From assembly GCA_030158535.1 (NCBI GenBank), contig JAOASV010000040.1, forward strand, positions 1 to 18,933: 18,933 nucleotides of DNA, given 5' to 3'. The notes under the pieces are model-generated. The model made no database searches. It saw nothing but the letters and a program-made list of their open reading frames with translations, and had not been told where the DNA came from. Positions within the stretch are counted from its first letter, which is position 1. Each line of letters starts with the position of its first letter. The DNA is from Sediminibacterium sp. (lineage in GTDB: Bacteria; Bacteroidota; Bacteroidia; Chitinophagales; Chitinophagaceae). A program made the translations under genes and the position numbers. Shown here in pieces: positions 7,651 to 14,293 of the stretch.

Positions 7651-8412
7651 ATGAACCCAAACGTTTATTTACAGCTACTGGAATCAAAAAAAGCAGGTCG
7701 CCCACTTTTTACGGTTTTAATAGACCCCGATAAGGTAGATGCCAAAAGCCTAGAACATTTGGTACAGCTGGGTTTGGAGGCAAAAGTGGACTACTTTTTT
7801 GTAGGCGGAAGCCTTGTGATTTCCAATCATTTAGATGCTTGTATTCAGCAAATTAAAGCTGCCTGCAATATCCCTGTCATCTTATTTCCAGGATCTCCAT
7901 CACAGGTGTCCAAATACGCAGACGCCTTACTATACTTGTCTTTGATATCAGGCCGTAACCCCGAGTTACTGATTGGACAGCACGTAATTAGTGCTCCATT
8001 TGTAAAAAAATCAGGCCTCGAAATCATGCCAACGGGATATATGGTGATTGATGGCGGTGCCCCTACCACGGTTTCCTACATTTCTAATGCAGCACCTATT
8101 CCATCCAATAAACATGAAATCGCTATGTGCACTGCTATGGCAGGCGAAATGCTTGGCATGAAGCTCATATACATGGATGCAGGCAGTGGTGCACAAACGC
8201 CCATTACAGAGGCTATGATTAGCGCTGTAGCAGCTTCTATTAACATCCCACTGATTGTGGGTGGTGGTATCACAGATCCTGAAAAAGCATACCTAAACTG
8301 CAAAGCAGGCGCCAATATGATTGTTATTGGTAATGCTATCGAAAAAGACCCAAGCCTTATCAAAGAAATGAGTGCTGCGATTCACGCATCGGGCAAAATA
8401 ACAGCGGAATAA
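7651..8412 (+). CDS. Geranylgeranylglyceryl-phosphate synthase family protein (PcrB/GGGPS)
   Basis: The 253-aa TIM-barrel prenyltransferase belongs to the family that joins a polyprenyl diphosphate (geranylgeranyl-PP in characterised Bacteroidota members) to sn-glycerol-1-phosphate through an ether bond, the first committed step of archaeal-type lipids. Visible motifs are VLIDPDK (residues 22-28), FVGGSLV, ILFPGSPSQ, SLISGRNPELLIGQH, PTGYMVIDGG, YMDAGSGAQTPI, and the phosphate-binding IVGGGITDPEKA and GANMIVIGNAIEKD. I place the start at ATG 7651 because MNPNVYLQLLESKKAG fits the family N-terminus; an in-frame TTG at 7639 is possible but less natural. The substrate chain length cannot be decided by eye. 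Dxs, in the same window, supplies the precursor pathway but is not linked in an operon. Confidence 0.9.
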   Translation: MNPNVYLQLLESKKAGRPLFTVLIDPDKVDAKSLEHLVQLGLEAKVDYFFVGGSLVISNHLDACIQQIKAACNIPVILFPGSPSQVSKYADALLYLSLISGRNPELLIGQHVISAPFVKKSGLEIMPTGYMVIDGGAPTTVSYISNAAPIPSNKHEIAMCTAMAGEMLGMKLIYMDAGSGAQTPITEAMISAVAASINIPLIVGGGITDPEKAYLNCKAGANMIVIGNAIEKDPSLIKEMSAAIHASGKITAE

Positions 8413-8435
8413 ACATTCGATTTTCTGGTATTTAA

Positions 8436-8465
8436 CGCAGATTTTAATGCATTGTTAAATCTGCG
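8436..8465. repeat. Small inverted repeat after the GGGP-synthase gene
   Basis: CGCAGATTT (8436-8444) pairs with AAATCTGCG (8457-8465), a 9-bp stem with a 12-nt loop. It starts 23 bp past the stop codon but lacks a T-tract on either strand, so it is at best a weak terminator or transcript-end stabiliser. Confidence 0.4.
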
Positions 8466-8508
8466 GGGAATACATAGTCATGTTGTAACTTAACATCATA
8501 TGTTGCGG

Positions 8509-8537
8509 TTGTGAATGATCAATTACACATTTATTTG
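8509..8537 (+). promoter_or_regulatory. Candidate promoter for the outer-membrane protein gene
   Basis: TTTATTTG (8530-8537) matches the Bacteroidota -7 consensus at seven of eight positions, and TTG (8509-8511) lies 18 bp upstream. Just upstream, ATGTT (8480-8484), AACAT (8492-8496) and ATGTT (8500-8504) form alternating repeats that could be operator half-sites. By-eye match only. Confidence 0.3.
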
Positions 8538-8556
8538 ATAACGTAAACCAAACCCT

Positions 8557-9219
8557 ATGCGAATCAACAACATGTTACCGGTTACCCTGTTTGCAGTAAG
8601 CCTATTTTTAGCAAGTAGCATCTGCGCACAAACAAATACAAGTAAAAGTTCATTCAAACCTAAGCCCAGTTACGCAGCACACTTATCTGCGGGACAAGTA
8701 CTTTTTGGCACAGGTGATGTGAGAGGTTACGGAATTTTAGTAGCCGTAGAAAAATCTGTTTTTAAGAAATCGGTGCGCCCCTATCCAACCTTCCAAGTTG
8801 GCTTTGGACTCAATTTTGAAACAGGTATTAGAAAGCCTATTAATATTTTATACCCCAGTGGTTTTTTTGAAGAATCTAGTTATGGTCAAACCAGCAAAAC
8901 ATCCGGCTGGGCTACATTAAAATACCACCCTTTTAAACATTCGATGGATGGATTTAGTGTGACAGTTGGTCCAACATTAGGCATCACTCAAGCTACTTCC
9001 GAAAAAAGTGTAAGCTTTAGTTACGATCCATTTTTAGGCGTTATTCGAAAATCAGTACTCGCAACAGAAAATCATTTTGGCATGGGCTACCGCATTGCAG
9101 TACAACAACAGTTTCTAATCAAAGATCATGTCACCATTGGTTTTCGTGCCGATTTTTCAAACGATGTATATGGCGATGTTAATACTTTTTTAGGTGGCGG
9201 CATCAGTTATAAATTTTAA
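8557..9219 (+). CDS. Outer-membrane beta-barrel-like protein of unknown function
   Basis: The 220-aa exported protein has an N-terminal signal peptide with a hydrophobic core (LFAVSLFLASS) and a likely signal peptidase I site after A24 (SICA-Q). The mature part has alternating, Gly- and aromatic-rich strands (FQVGFGLNFETG, ATLKYHPFKH, VTVGPTLGITQ, HFGMGYRIAVQQQFLI, HVTIGFRADFSNDVYG) and ends in GGGISYKF with a C-terminal Phe. These are typical of small eight-stranded outer-membrane barrels of the porin-like/OmpW-like class. No enzymatic motif is visible, and I cannot assign a ligand. An in-frame ATG at 8572 is an alternative start. The gene is closed by a strong terminator at 9244-9276, so it is probably a single-gene unit. 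Confidence 0.8.
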   Translation: MRINNMLPVTLFAVSLFLASSICAQTNTSKSSFKPKPSYAAHLSAGQVLFGTGDVRGYGILVAVEKSVFKKSVRPYPTFQVGFGLNFETGIRKPINILYPSGFFEESSYGQTSKTSGWATLKYHPFKHSMDGFSVTVGPTLGITQATSEKSVSFSYDPFLGVIRKSVLATENHFGMGYRIAVQQQFLIKDHVTIGFRADFSNDVYGDVNTFLGGGISYKF

Positions 9220-9243
9220 AAAAGAGTTCGTAATTGTTATAGT

Positions 9244-9276
9244 AAAATACCGGCCCGTTGGGCCGGTATTTTTTTT
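9244..9276 (+). terminator. Rho-independent terminator after the outer-membrane protein gene
   Basis: A perfect 13-bp GC-rich stem pairs AAAATACCGGCCC (9244-9256) with GGGCCGGTATTTT (9260-9272) around a GTT loop. It runs into eight T residues (9269-9276). It lies 24 bp past the stop codon. Confidence 0.95.
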
Positions 9277-9391
9277 ACCCATATTTTTTTGCTCCCATAA
9301 AAAAAATAACCGCTGCGGAAAATATCAGAACTAATGCGCAATCTAATTATACAAAAGCAATGATTTAATTTATGCGGTTTCACGTAACATC

Positions 9392-9441
9392 AACAGCTGT
9401 TTAATTGAATAGGTTACACTAGATAGCTATCTAACCCTATT
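9392..9441. promoter_or_regulatory. Palindromic upstream region of the lipoprotein gene
   Basis: Two palindromes precede the lipoprotein start codon at 9465. AACAGCTGTT (9392-9401) is a perfect 10-mer. TAGATAGCTATCTA (9420-9433) is a perfect 14-mer, flanked by a second inverted pair, AATAGG (9408-9413) and CCTATT (9436-9441). The larger element ends 23 bp before the ATG, where it could act as an operator or as a 5'-UTR hairpin. I see no convincing TAnnTTTG element here, so the promoter is unplaced. Confidence 0.45.
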
Positions 9442-9464
9442 CTCTTCACTTTAAATTAAGCACT

Positions 9465-10832
9465 ATGTTATTGAACGTAAAAAAAGGCTTGCTTGCGCTT
9501 ACACTTTTAACTGCTGTTATCAGTTGTAAAAAAAATACAATCGACTACCAAAATGGCGGCGTCGATGAAAGTAAAGTATACCAAAAACCAATTACTTATG
9601 ATCAAATTTTACTTGTTAGCAACCTCGAAAAAATCACACTCATTTTAGAGGACCTCTACAAAGAAAAAAAGAACCTTAAACTTGTTAATGCGGCTATTTA
9701 TGCAAAAGCCTACACCGACGAATCGGTTTTATTAAAAGACCTTATTAACCCCATGCATAGTATCCTACCAGGCAATAAAAAATTTGCGGAGCTATGCAGC
9801 AAATGGAATGTGAGCCTTCAAGATTTTTCAGAAGCATTTTGGAAAGCCGCGCGTGTAAAAAACGACACAGAGCTACTTGATTTTTTAAACTTTGTTCAAA
9901 ATAAACCCCTACCGCTACAAAACTTAAATGATAGTCAGTTAGGTGAAAAATATCAAGACCAAAATGGTGAAGTAAGTATTTACTTTCCTTACAGTGCCGA
10001 ATTTGATATAAGTGCAAGTGGTGATAATTATGGACCTGTTGCCAGTTTAGTGGCTGCCAGCGCAGAAGCGGATGAAGCCCTGGGTTTTCAACCTTACTAT
10101 AGTGGTGGTGCTTTAGTGGATTACCGCCCTGTTGTTGTCAATGACGACTATGTATTTTCTCATCCCACCCATATTGTGGGGGTCAATGGCATCGAACCCT
10201 ACCAAACTCAGGACGCTGCTTTAAATCCGCCCACGGTTACAACGCCTCCAAACGTAAACCGTGTTTATGTGGGTGATGCTATTTGCAGAACTCAATATGA
10301 TAGGCTAATTAGCTTTACAGGCAATGGAGGAGGTTCCGAAATAGCTTACTGCAGGGTTAGTGGTTACTTAAAATTAGTAGGGCATCAGATCACAGAGTTT
10401 GAAGACAAAACATCCGTGAAATTTGAACGTGGCACCATTCGTAAAAAACAATGGTTAAGGGTTTATGCGGTTTGGGATGCTGATTGGGTAGTTGATAATA
10501 AGGAGCAGGTTTTTGCCATCTATGAAGACGACAATAATTCAGAAATCACATTTACCGGTTCACTTAGCACAACCGTTAAAGTAGTTGCTGGTACAACAAT
10601 CGATGGCAGTATCGACTATCAAATTAAAAGGAGCTCTCAAGACGACATTATCAAGCAACTAAAAATATCGCGTGTCTCTTATTTTGCAGGCGCCCTCAGA
10701 AATCAAGGTTGGGGATTTAGTAATGATAAATCATTTTTACCGGCCTCTGCTACACATGGTTGGCCATATTATGACGCAGTGCCAGTAGGTGGTGCCAACG
10801 TGGGTTGGAGCTGGCCTTATGACGGATATTAA
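9465..10832 (+). CDS. Lipoprotein of unknown function (455 aa)
   Basis: The N-terminus is a classic lipoprotein signal: MLLNVKKGLLALTLLTAVIS followed by Cys21 in a VISC lipobox. Lys at +2 is compatible with outer-membrane sorting. I do not recognise the mature protein. It has a helical, Lys-rich N-terminal half (about residues 45-150) and then Tyr/Gly-rich sequence. The C-terminal half looks beta-rich, with IRKKQWLRVYAVWDADW, EQVFAIYEDDNN and FTGSLSTTVKV. The last 25 residues are rich in Trp, Tyr and Gly and end in GWSWPYDGY. I have an uncertain recollection of a similar C-terminal arrangement (KKxW...EQxxAIYEDD...WPYxD) in uncharacterised Bacteroidota proteins. The gene stands alone: palindromes upstream, a long hairpin downstream, unrelated neighbours. 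No catalytic motif is evident. Confidence 0.85.
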   Translation: MLLNVKKGLLALTLLTAVISCKKNTIDYQNGGVDESKVYQKPITYDQILLVSNLEKITLILEDLYKEKKNLKLVNAAIYAKAYTDESVLLKDLINPMHSILPGNKKFAELCSKWNVSLQDFSEAFWKAARVKNDTELLDFLNFVQNKPLPLQNLNDSQLGEKYQDQNGEVSIYFPYSAEFDISASGDNYGPVASLVAASAEADEALGFQPYYSGGALVDYRPVVVNDDYVFSHPTHIVGVNGIEPYQTQDAALNPPTVTTPPNVNRVYVGDAICRTQYDRLISFTGNGGGSEIAYCRVSGYLKLVGHQITEFEDKTSVKFERGTIRKKQWLRVYAVWDADWVVDNKEQVFAIYEDDNNSEITFTGSLSTTVKVVAGTTIDGSIDYQIKRSSQDDIIKQLKISRVSYFAGALRNQGWGFSNDKSFLPASATHGWPYYDAVPVGGANVGWSWPYDGY

Positions 10833-10858
10833 TAGAAAATAAAAATGATCAAATAACT

Positions 10859-10930
10859 AACAAGCCAACCCGAGTACTAGTAACCATCCTAATTCGCTGG
10901 TTACAAAATAGTAGTAAGGTTGGCTTGTTT
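10859..10930 (+). terminator. Composite long hairpin, likely terminator between convergent genes
   Basis: A perfect 12-bp outer stem pairs AACAAGCCAACC (10859-10870) with GGTTGGCTTGTT (10918-10929). It encloses a second hairpin, GTAACCA (10880-10886) with TGGTTAC (10898-10904), and a 5-bp TACTA/TAGTA pairing (10875-10879 with 10909-10913). A short T-run and T-rich sequence follow on the plus strand (TTTTCTATTTT), so it fits termination of the lipoprotein gene. The minus-strand side is less T-rich. The stem-in-stem layout is larger than a standard intrinsic terminator. Confidence 0.65.
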
Positions 10931-10931
10931 T

Positions 10932-12230
10932 CTATTTTAAATCAGAAGTATTAACGCGTGTTGGCGTGTCTTTACCACTTACAATACCACGTGCACTGAG
11001 TGCGATGGCCTTAATAATTCTTGTCATATTACCGGTATCAATCGTACCTATTTCATCGGTTGCTTTATGGTAATACGGGTCGGTATCAATTTTAGTAGTA
11101 GAAATGGTATGTGCCGGAACACCTAGTCTAGCAAGGGTTGCATTGTCTGAACGGTAAAATAAATTTTGAGCAGGGTACGGGTCTGGATAAAATGTAAAAT
11201 CAGTACCTTCTAAGTTTGCTTGTAAAATTTTACCCATATCGGTTTTATCATATCCTGTAATAAACGCCGAGTTTTTGCCCCACTTACTTTCTGAACCAAT
11301 CATTTCTAAATTAAACATGGCCATTACTTTAGCCGGATCCAATTGATTTGAAAAATAAGTAGCACCAAAGCCACCCACTTCTTCCGCCGTAAAGGCTGCA
11401 AATACAAGTGTACGCTCGTTGTTGTTTAACGCTTTAAAATATTTTGCCAGTACCATCATAGCAGTAGTGCCTGCTGCATCATCATTTGCACCATTAAAAA
11501 TTGAATCGGCTACAACGTTGCCGTTTCTATCTTTACTGATAATGCCCAAATGATCATAATGGCCACTAAAAATTACGATTTCATCAGGCCTAGATTTTCC
11601 AGGAAGCACACCCACCACATTGGCCAGTGGCATTTCAGTAATTTCATGCTTGGCTTCAATACTATAGCTTGAAGGATTTGTAGCGCTCAATACAAACACC
11701 ACCGATTTATCTGATTTAAATAAATTAGACTTCAGCCTCGTTAATCCACTAAATGTTTTTGCAAAACTGGTATCTACAATTACAAGTGCGTTCTTTTTTA
11801 GGCCCGCAAGTTTACGCGCTTCAGTCATTAAATTGGCTGTTTTACCAATCGTAATTTTTTCAAAACCAGATGTTTCATTGATTGACAAATTTGCTTGTGT
11901 GGTAACAACAACAATGTCTTTTTTATCAAGTGTAGCGCCATCAAAGGTTCCAGACGTGCCTAAAAATTTGGTACGGACCATTGCAAAAGACTGCAGGTAA
12001 GATCCAGCGTTATTCATTGTTTGAAGACCCGTAGCCTTAAACTCATCCGCAATAAATGCAGCCGCTTTTTCTATGCCGGGGGTAAACGTTCGACGCCCCT
12101 GCATATCGTCTGCAGAAAGTATGGTTTCGATGCGTCTTACCTCTTTTTCTTTGATGAGCTTGTCAATTTTTTGCGACTGTGCGCTAAAAGCAAGCGCCAA
12201 AGCAACCATTAAAACGTGTATCTTTTTCAT
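10932..12230 (-). CDS. M28-family zinc metallopeptidase, exported
   Basis: The 432-aa protein has a Sec signal peptide (MKKIHVLMVALALAFSAQSQ) and an M28 aminopeptidase-type catalytic domain. Likely co-catalytic zinc ligands and catalytic residues are H224 and D226 (SGHYDHLG), D250 (NGANDDAAG), the E283-E284 pair (FTAEEVGG), E309 (NLEMIG) and H388 (YYHKATDE). The fourth motif carries Glu where classic M28 enzymes have Asp. The region of about residues 90-190 lies where many relatives carry a PA-like insertion. It probably trims peptides in the periplasm or outside the cell; the specificity is unknown. I chose ATG 12230 because it begins a normal signal peptide; ATG 12239 and TTG 12248 also exist in frame. 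It lies 62 bp downstream of the response-regulator gene on the same strand and may be co-transcribed with it. Confidence 0.9.
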   Translation of the reverse strand: MKKIHVLMVALALAFSAQSQKIDKLIKEKEVRRIETILSADDMQGRRTFTPGIEKAAAFIADEFKATGLQTMNNAGSYLQSFAMVRTKFLGTSGTFDGATLDKKDIVVVTTQANLSINETSGFEKITIGKTANLMTEARKLAGLKKNALVIVDTSFAKTFSGLTRLKSNLFKSDKSVVFVLSATNPSSYSIEAKHEITEMPLANVVGVLPGKSRPDEIVIFSGHYDHLGIISKDRNGNVVADSIFNGANDDAAGTTAMMVLAKYFKALNNNERTLVFAAFTAEEVGGFGATYFSNQLDPAKVMAMFNLEMIGSESKWGKNSAFITGYDKTDMGKILQANLEGTDFTFYPDPYPAQNLFYRSDNATLARLGVPAHTISTTKIDTDPYYHKATDEIGTIDTGNMTRIIKAIALSARGIVSGKDTPTRVNTSDLK

Positions 12231-12292
12231 AGGTATCATTTGAATCAATTTAATGTAGAAGCCAACTAAAATACGGCTAATTTTTGGGATGA

Positions 12293-13024
12293 CTACAGGC
12301 TCATCATTTCTTTGAACTTAACGGTTTGACGTCTACTCACTTCAATTTTTTCGCCACCCTTGAGTTCTACAATAAGTCCACCATTAAAGTAAGGTTCAAT
12401 TTTGTCAATCCAACGCAGGTTAATGATATGCTTTCGATTGGCTCTAAAAAACATGCGTTCATCTAAGCGTTCTTCTAGTGCATTTAAAGATTTTAAGATG
12501 AGCGGCTTATTGCCATCAAAAAACACTTTAGCGTAGTTGCCTACGCTCTCAAATAGCCTGATTTCACCCAGTTTCACAAACCAACAACGCTCTCCATCCT
12601 TCACAAACACTTGGTCAATTTCTGTTAATGGGCCCCTATTGTTACCATGAAACCCAACTTGCTCTTTAAAGAGTTCGGCTTGTAGTTTTTGTATCGCGTC
12701 AGAAAGGCGCTTGGGCTCGATAGGTTTTAATAAATAATCAAGTGCATTGACTTCAAAAGCCTTGATGGCATAGTCATCGTAAGCCGTAGTAAAAATTACT
12801 TTTGGCGCACGCTCTACTTCTGCAAGTAAATCAAATCCGGTTTTGCCGGGCATTTGAATGTCTAAAAAAATTAGATCAGGATTGTGCTGCTCAATTTTTT
12901 CAATGCCTTCATCTACGTTTGATGCTTCGTCAAGTACTTCAATGTCAGAATGATCTAATAATAATTTTTTTAGCTCATTACGCGCGAGTCTTTCGTCATC
13001 AATGATAATTGCTTTTATAGCCAT
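12293..13024 (-). CDS. LytTR-family response regulator
   Basis: The 243-aa transcription factor has an N-terminal receiver domain and a C-terminal LytTR DNA-binding domain. Receiver residues are the acidic pair D9-D10 (IIIDDERLAR), phosphoacceptor D55 (FLDIQMPG), T80 (IFTTAYDDYA) and K100 (YLLKPIEP). The LytTR domain starts near residue 135 (VFVKDGERCWFVKLGEI) and includes ESVGNYAKVFF, FFRANRKHIINL and VSRRQTVKFKEMM. Its gene starts 17 bp after the histidine-kinase stop codon, so the two form an operon and a cognate pair. Target genes are unknown; LytTR regulators usually bind paired direct repeats near their targets, and the M28 gene just downstream is a possible one. Confidence 0.96.
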   Translation of the reverse strand: MAIKAIIIDDERLARNELKKLLLDHSDIEVLDEASNVDEGIEKIEQHNPDLIFLDIQMPGKTGFDLLAEVERAPKVIFTTAYDDYAIKAFEVNALDYLLKPIEPKRLSDAIQKLQAELFKEQVGFHGNNRGPLTEIDQVFVKDGERCWFVKLGEIRLFESVGNYAKVFFDGNKPLILKSLNALEERLDERMFFRANRKHIINLRWIDKIEPYFNGGLIVELKGGEKIEVSRRQTVKFKEMMSL

Positions 13025-13041
13025 ATTGGGTACTATTAAAA

Positions 13042-14103
13042 TTATTTATTGTTTACGGCTAAAGGAAGTTTTACAACTGCCTCCACCATATGATCGCTTG
13101 TATTGTGAATATAAAACTCTGCATTATTTCCAAAAAGTAAACCGAGTCTATTTTTGGTACTACTAATGCCAAAGCCACTATTATCAATATCTAAATCACT
13201 GTCTATTGCACCGGTATTTTTAATAATAATTTGATGGTGTTCATTTTTAAAATCAGACCATATTTCAACCACACCGCCTTCTCTTTGTTTTCCAATGCCA
13301 TGCTTGATAGCGTTTTCTACAAGAGTTTGTAGCATCATAGGGGGCACGGGCTGATCAAGCGTATCTTCATCAATATGATATACCACGCGTAACCTACTTT
13401 CAAATCTAATAGACTCAAGCGCCAAATAATCTTTTACTATCGAAAGCTCTTTTTCCAGCGTTACCGTTTCAAGTTTTTCGGCTTGCATACTGCTGCGCAA
13501 AATATTACTGAGCTCTGTAATAGCTATTCTGGCACGTTCTGGATTTTCATCTACAAGTGCTCTAATGCTATTGAGTGCATTAAAAATAAAGTGCGGATTG
13601 ATATGCGCTTTAATCGTTTTTAATTCAAGTTCTTTTACGAGTGTTTCAAGTCTCACTTTTTGAATTTCATTCATTCGCCCTAGCTGTACATAGTGCCACA
13701 CATAATAAATACTGATCCAAATAAATATCATGGGCGAATCAAAAATCAAATTGGAAAAGAACCGTGTGCTTACAGAAAATTTAATTTTAGGATCATAAAG
13801 GCCCACCCACTCCACAATGGCACTATTGGTTAAACTATAAAACACAACCACCCCAAAAAAGAGAATCACCAACAGCCACCATTTCTGAAACGGAAAAGGA
13901 GGCCTTAACTTAAACTGTACAATCAGGGTTCTAAACAAATGGGTAAATAAGATACCTGAAACGATGGTAATACCCAGTCTTGGATAAAAAACGGGATTGG
14001 GCTTGCTGTCAAAAATGAAAGCGAAAAAAATCATGGTTAACCCGTAGGAAAACCAGCCGCCCACCTGACACCACCAATAAACACGGTTATTTCTTCTAGA
14101 CAT
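13042..14103 (-). CDS. LytS-type sensor histidine kinase
   Basis: The product (353 aa from this start) has four likely membrane helices in its N-terminal half (around FSYGLTMIFFAFIF, TIVSGILFTHLF, WWLLVILFFGVVVFY and FIWISIYYVW). A His_kinase domain follows, with the phosphoacceptor H171 in NPHFIFNALNSIRAL, and then a GHKL ATPase domain with VENAIKHGIG as N-box and GFGISSTKNRL as glycine loop. It has no obvious extracytoplasmic sensor domain, so it may sense membrane state or a small ligand through its helices. I prefer ATG 14103 (MSRRNN): the frame extends to a TTG at 14160, but that adds a hydrophobic stretch that overlaps the best promoter element. Operon with the LytTR regulator, 17 bp apart. 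Confidence 0.93.
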   Translation of the reverse strand: MSRRNNRVYWWCQVGGWFSYGLTMIFFAFIFDSKPNPVFYPRLGITIVSGILFTHLFRTLIVQFKLRPPFPFQKWWLLVILFFGVVVFYSLTNSAIVEWVGLYDPKIKFSVSTRFFSNLIFDSPMIFIWISIYYVWHYVQLGRMNEIQKVRLETLVKELELKTIKAHINPHFIFNALNSIRALVDENPERARIAITELSNILRSSMQAEKLETVTLEKELSIVKDYLALESIRFESRLRVVYHIDEDTLDQPVPPMMLQTLVENAIKHGIGKQREGGVVEIWSDFKNEHHQIIIKNTGAIDSDLDIDNSGFGISSTKNRLGLLFGNNAEFYIHNTSDHMVEAVVKLPLAVNNK

Positions 14104-14108
14104 AGTTA

Positions 14109-14116
14109 CAAATATA
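14109..14116 (-). promoter_or_regulatory. Candidate -7 element for the kinase/regulator operon
   Basis: TATATTTG on the minus strand is a full match to the Bacteroidota -7 consensus TAnnTTTG. It ends only 5 bp before the ATG at 14103, so transcription from it would give a leaderless or almost leaderless mRNA. No well-spaced -33 TTG is present. Instead the hairpin-like ACCCC-TTTT-GGGGT (14127-14140) occupies the region just upstream. Confidence 0.35.
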
Positions 14117-14162
14117 AAAATTAAGCACCCCAAAAGGGGTAAATTAGGGAAGAATGGCAAAA

Positions 14163-14178
14163 ACCAACCTTGGTTGGT
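14163..14178. repeat. Inverted repeat in the kinase/dxs divergent region
   Basis: ACCAACC (14163-14169) and GGTTGGT (14172-14178) form a near-perfect 16-bp dyad with a 2-bp centre. It lies between the divergent kinase operon (-) and dxs (+), 60 bp upstream of the kinase ATG and 116 bp upstream of the dxs ATG. The shape suits a dimeric regulator better than a hairpin, because the loop would be too short. No protein can be assigned. Confidence 0.4.
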
Positions 14179-14293
14179 ATAAAATAAAGTGAAGAAGGGG
14201 TGAACCTTTGTTTTTGTGTGATGTTTCTATTAGAAGAAAGGTGTTTAGCTTCACACTAAATGCCTATTTTTACAACCTAAACTAACTTTTTGC

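Noticed and set aside
14104..14160. TTG start extending the histidine kinase by 19 residues
   Set aside because: The extension overlaps the best -7 element and the ACCCC/GGGGT repeat, and MSRRNN at 14103 is a normal start for a membrane kinase. It remains possible.
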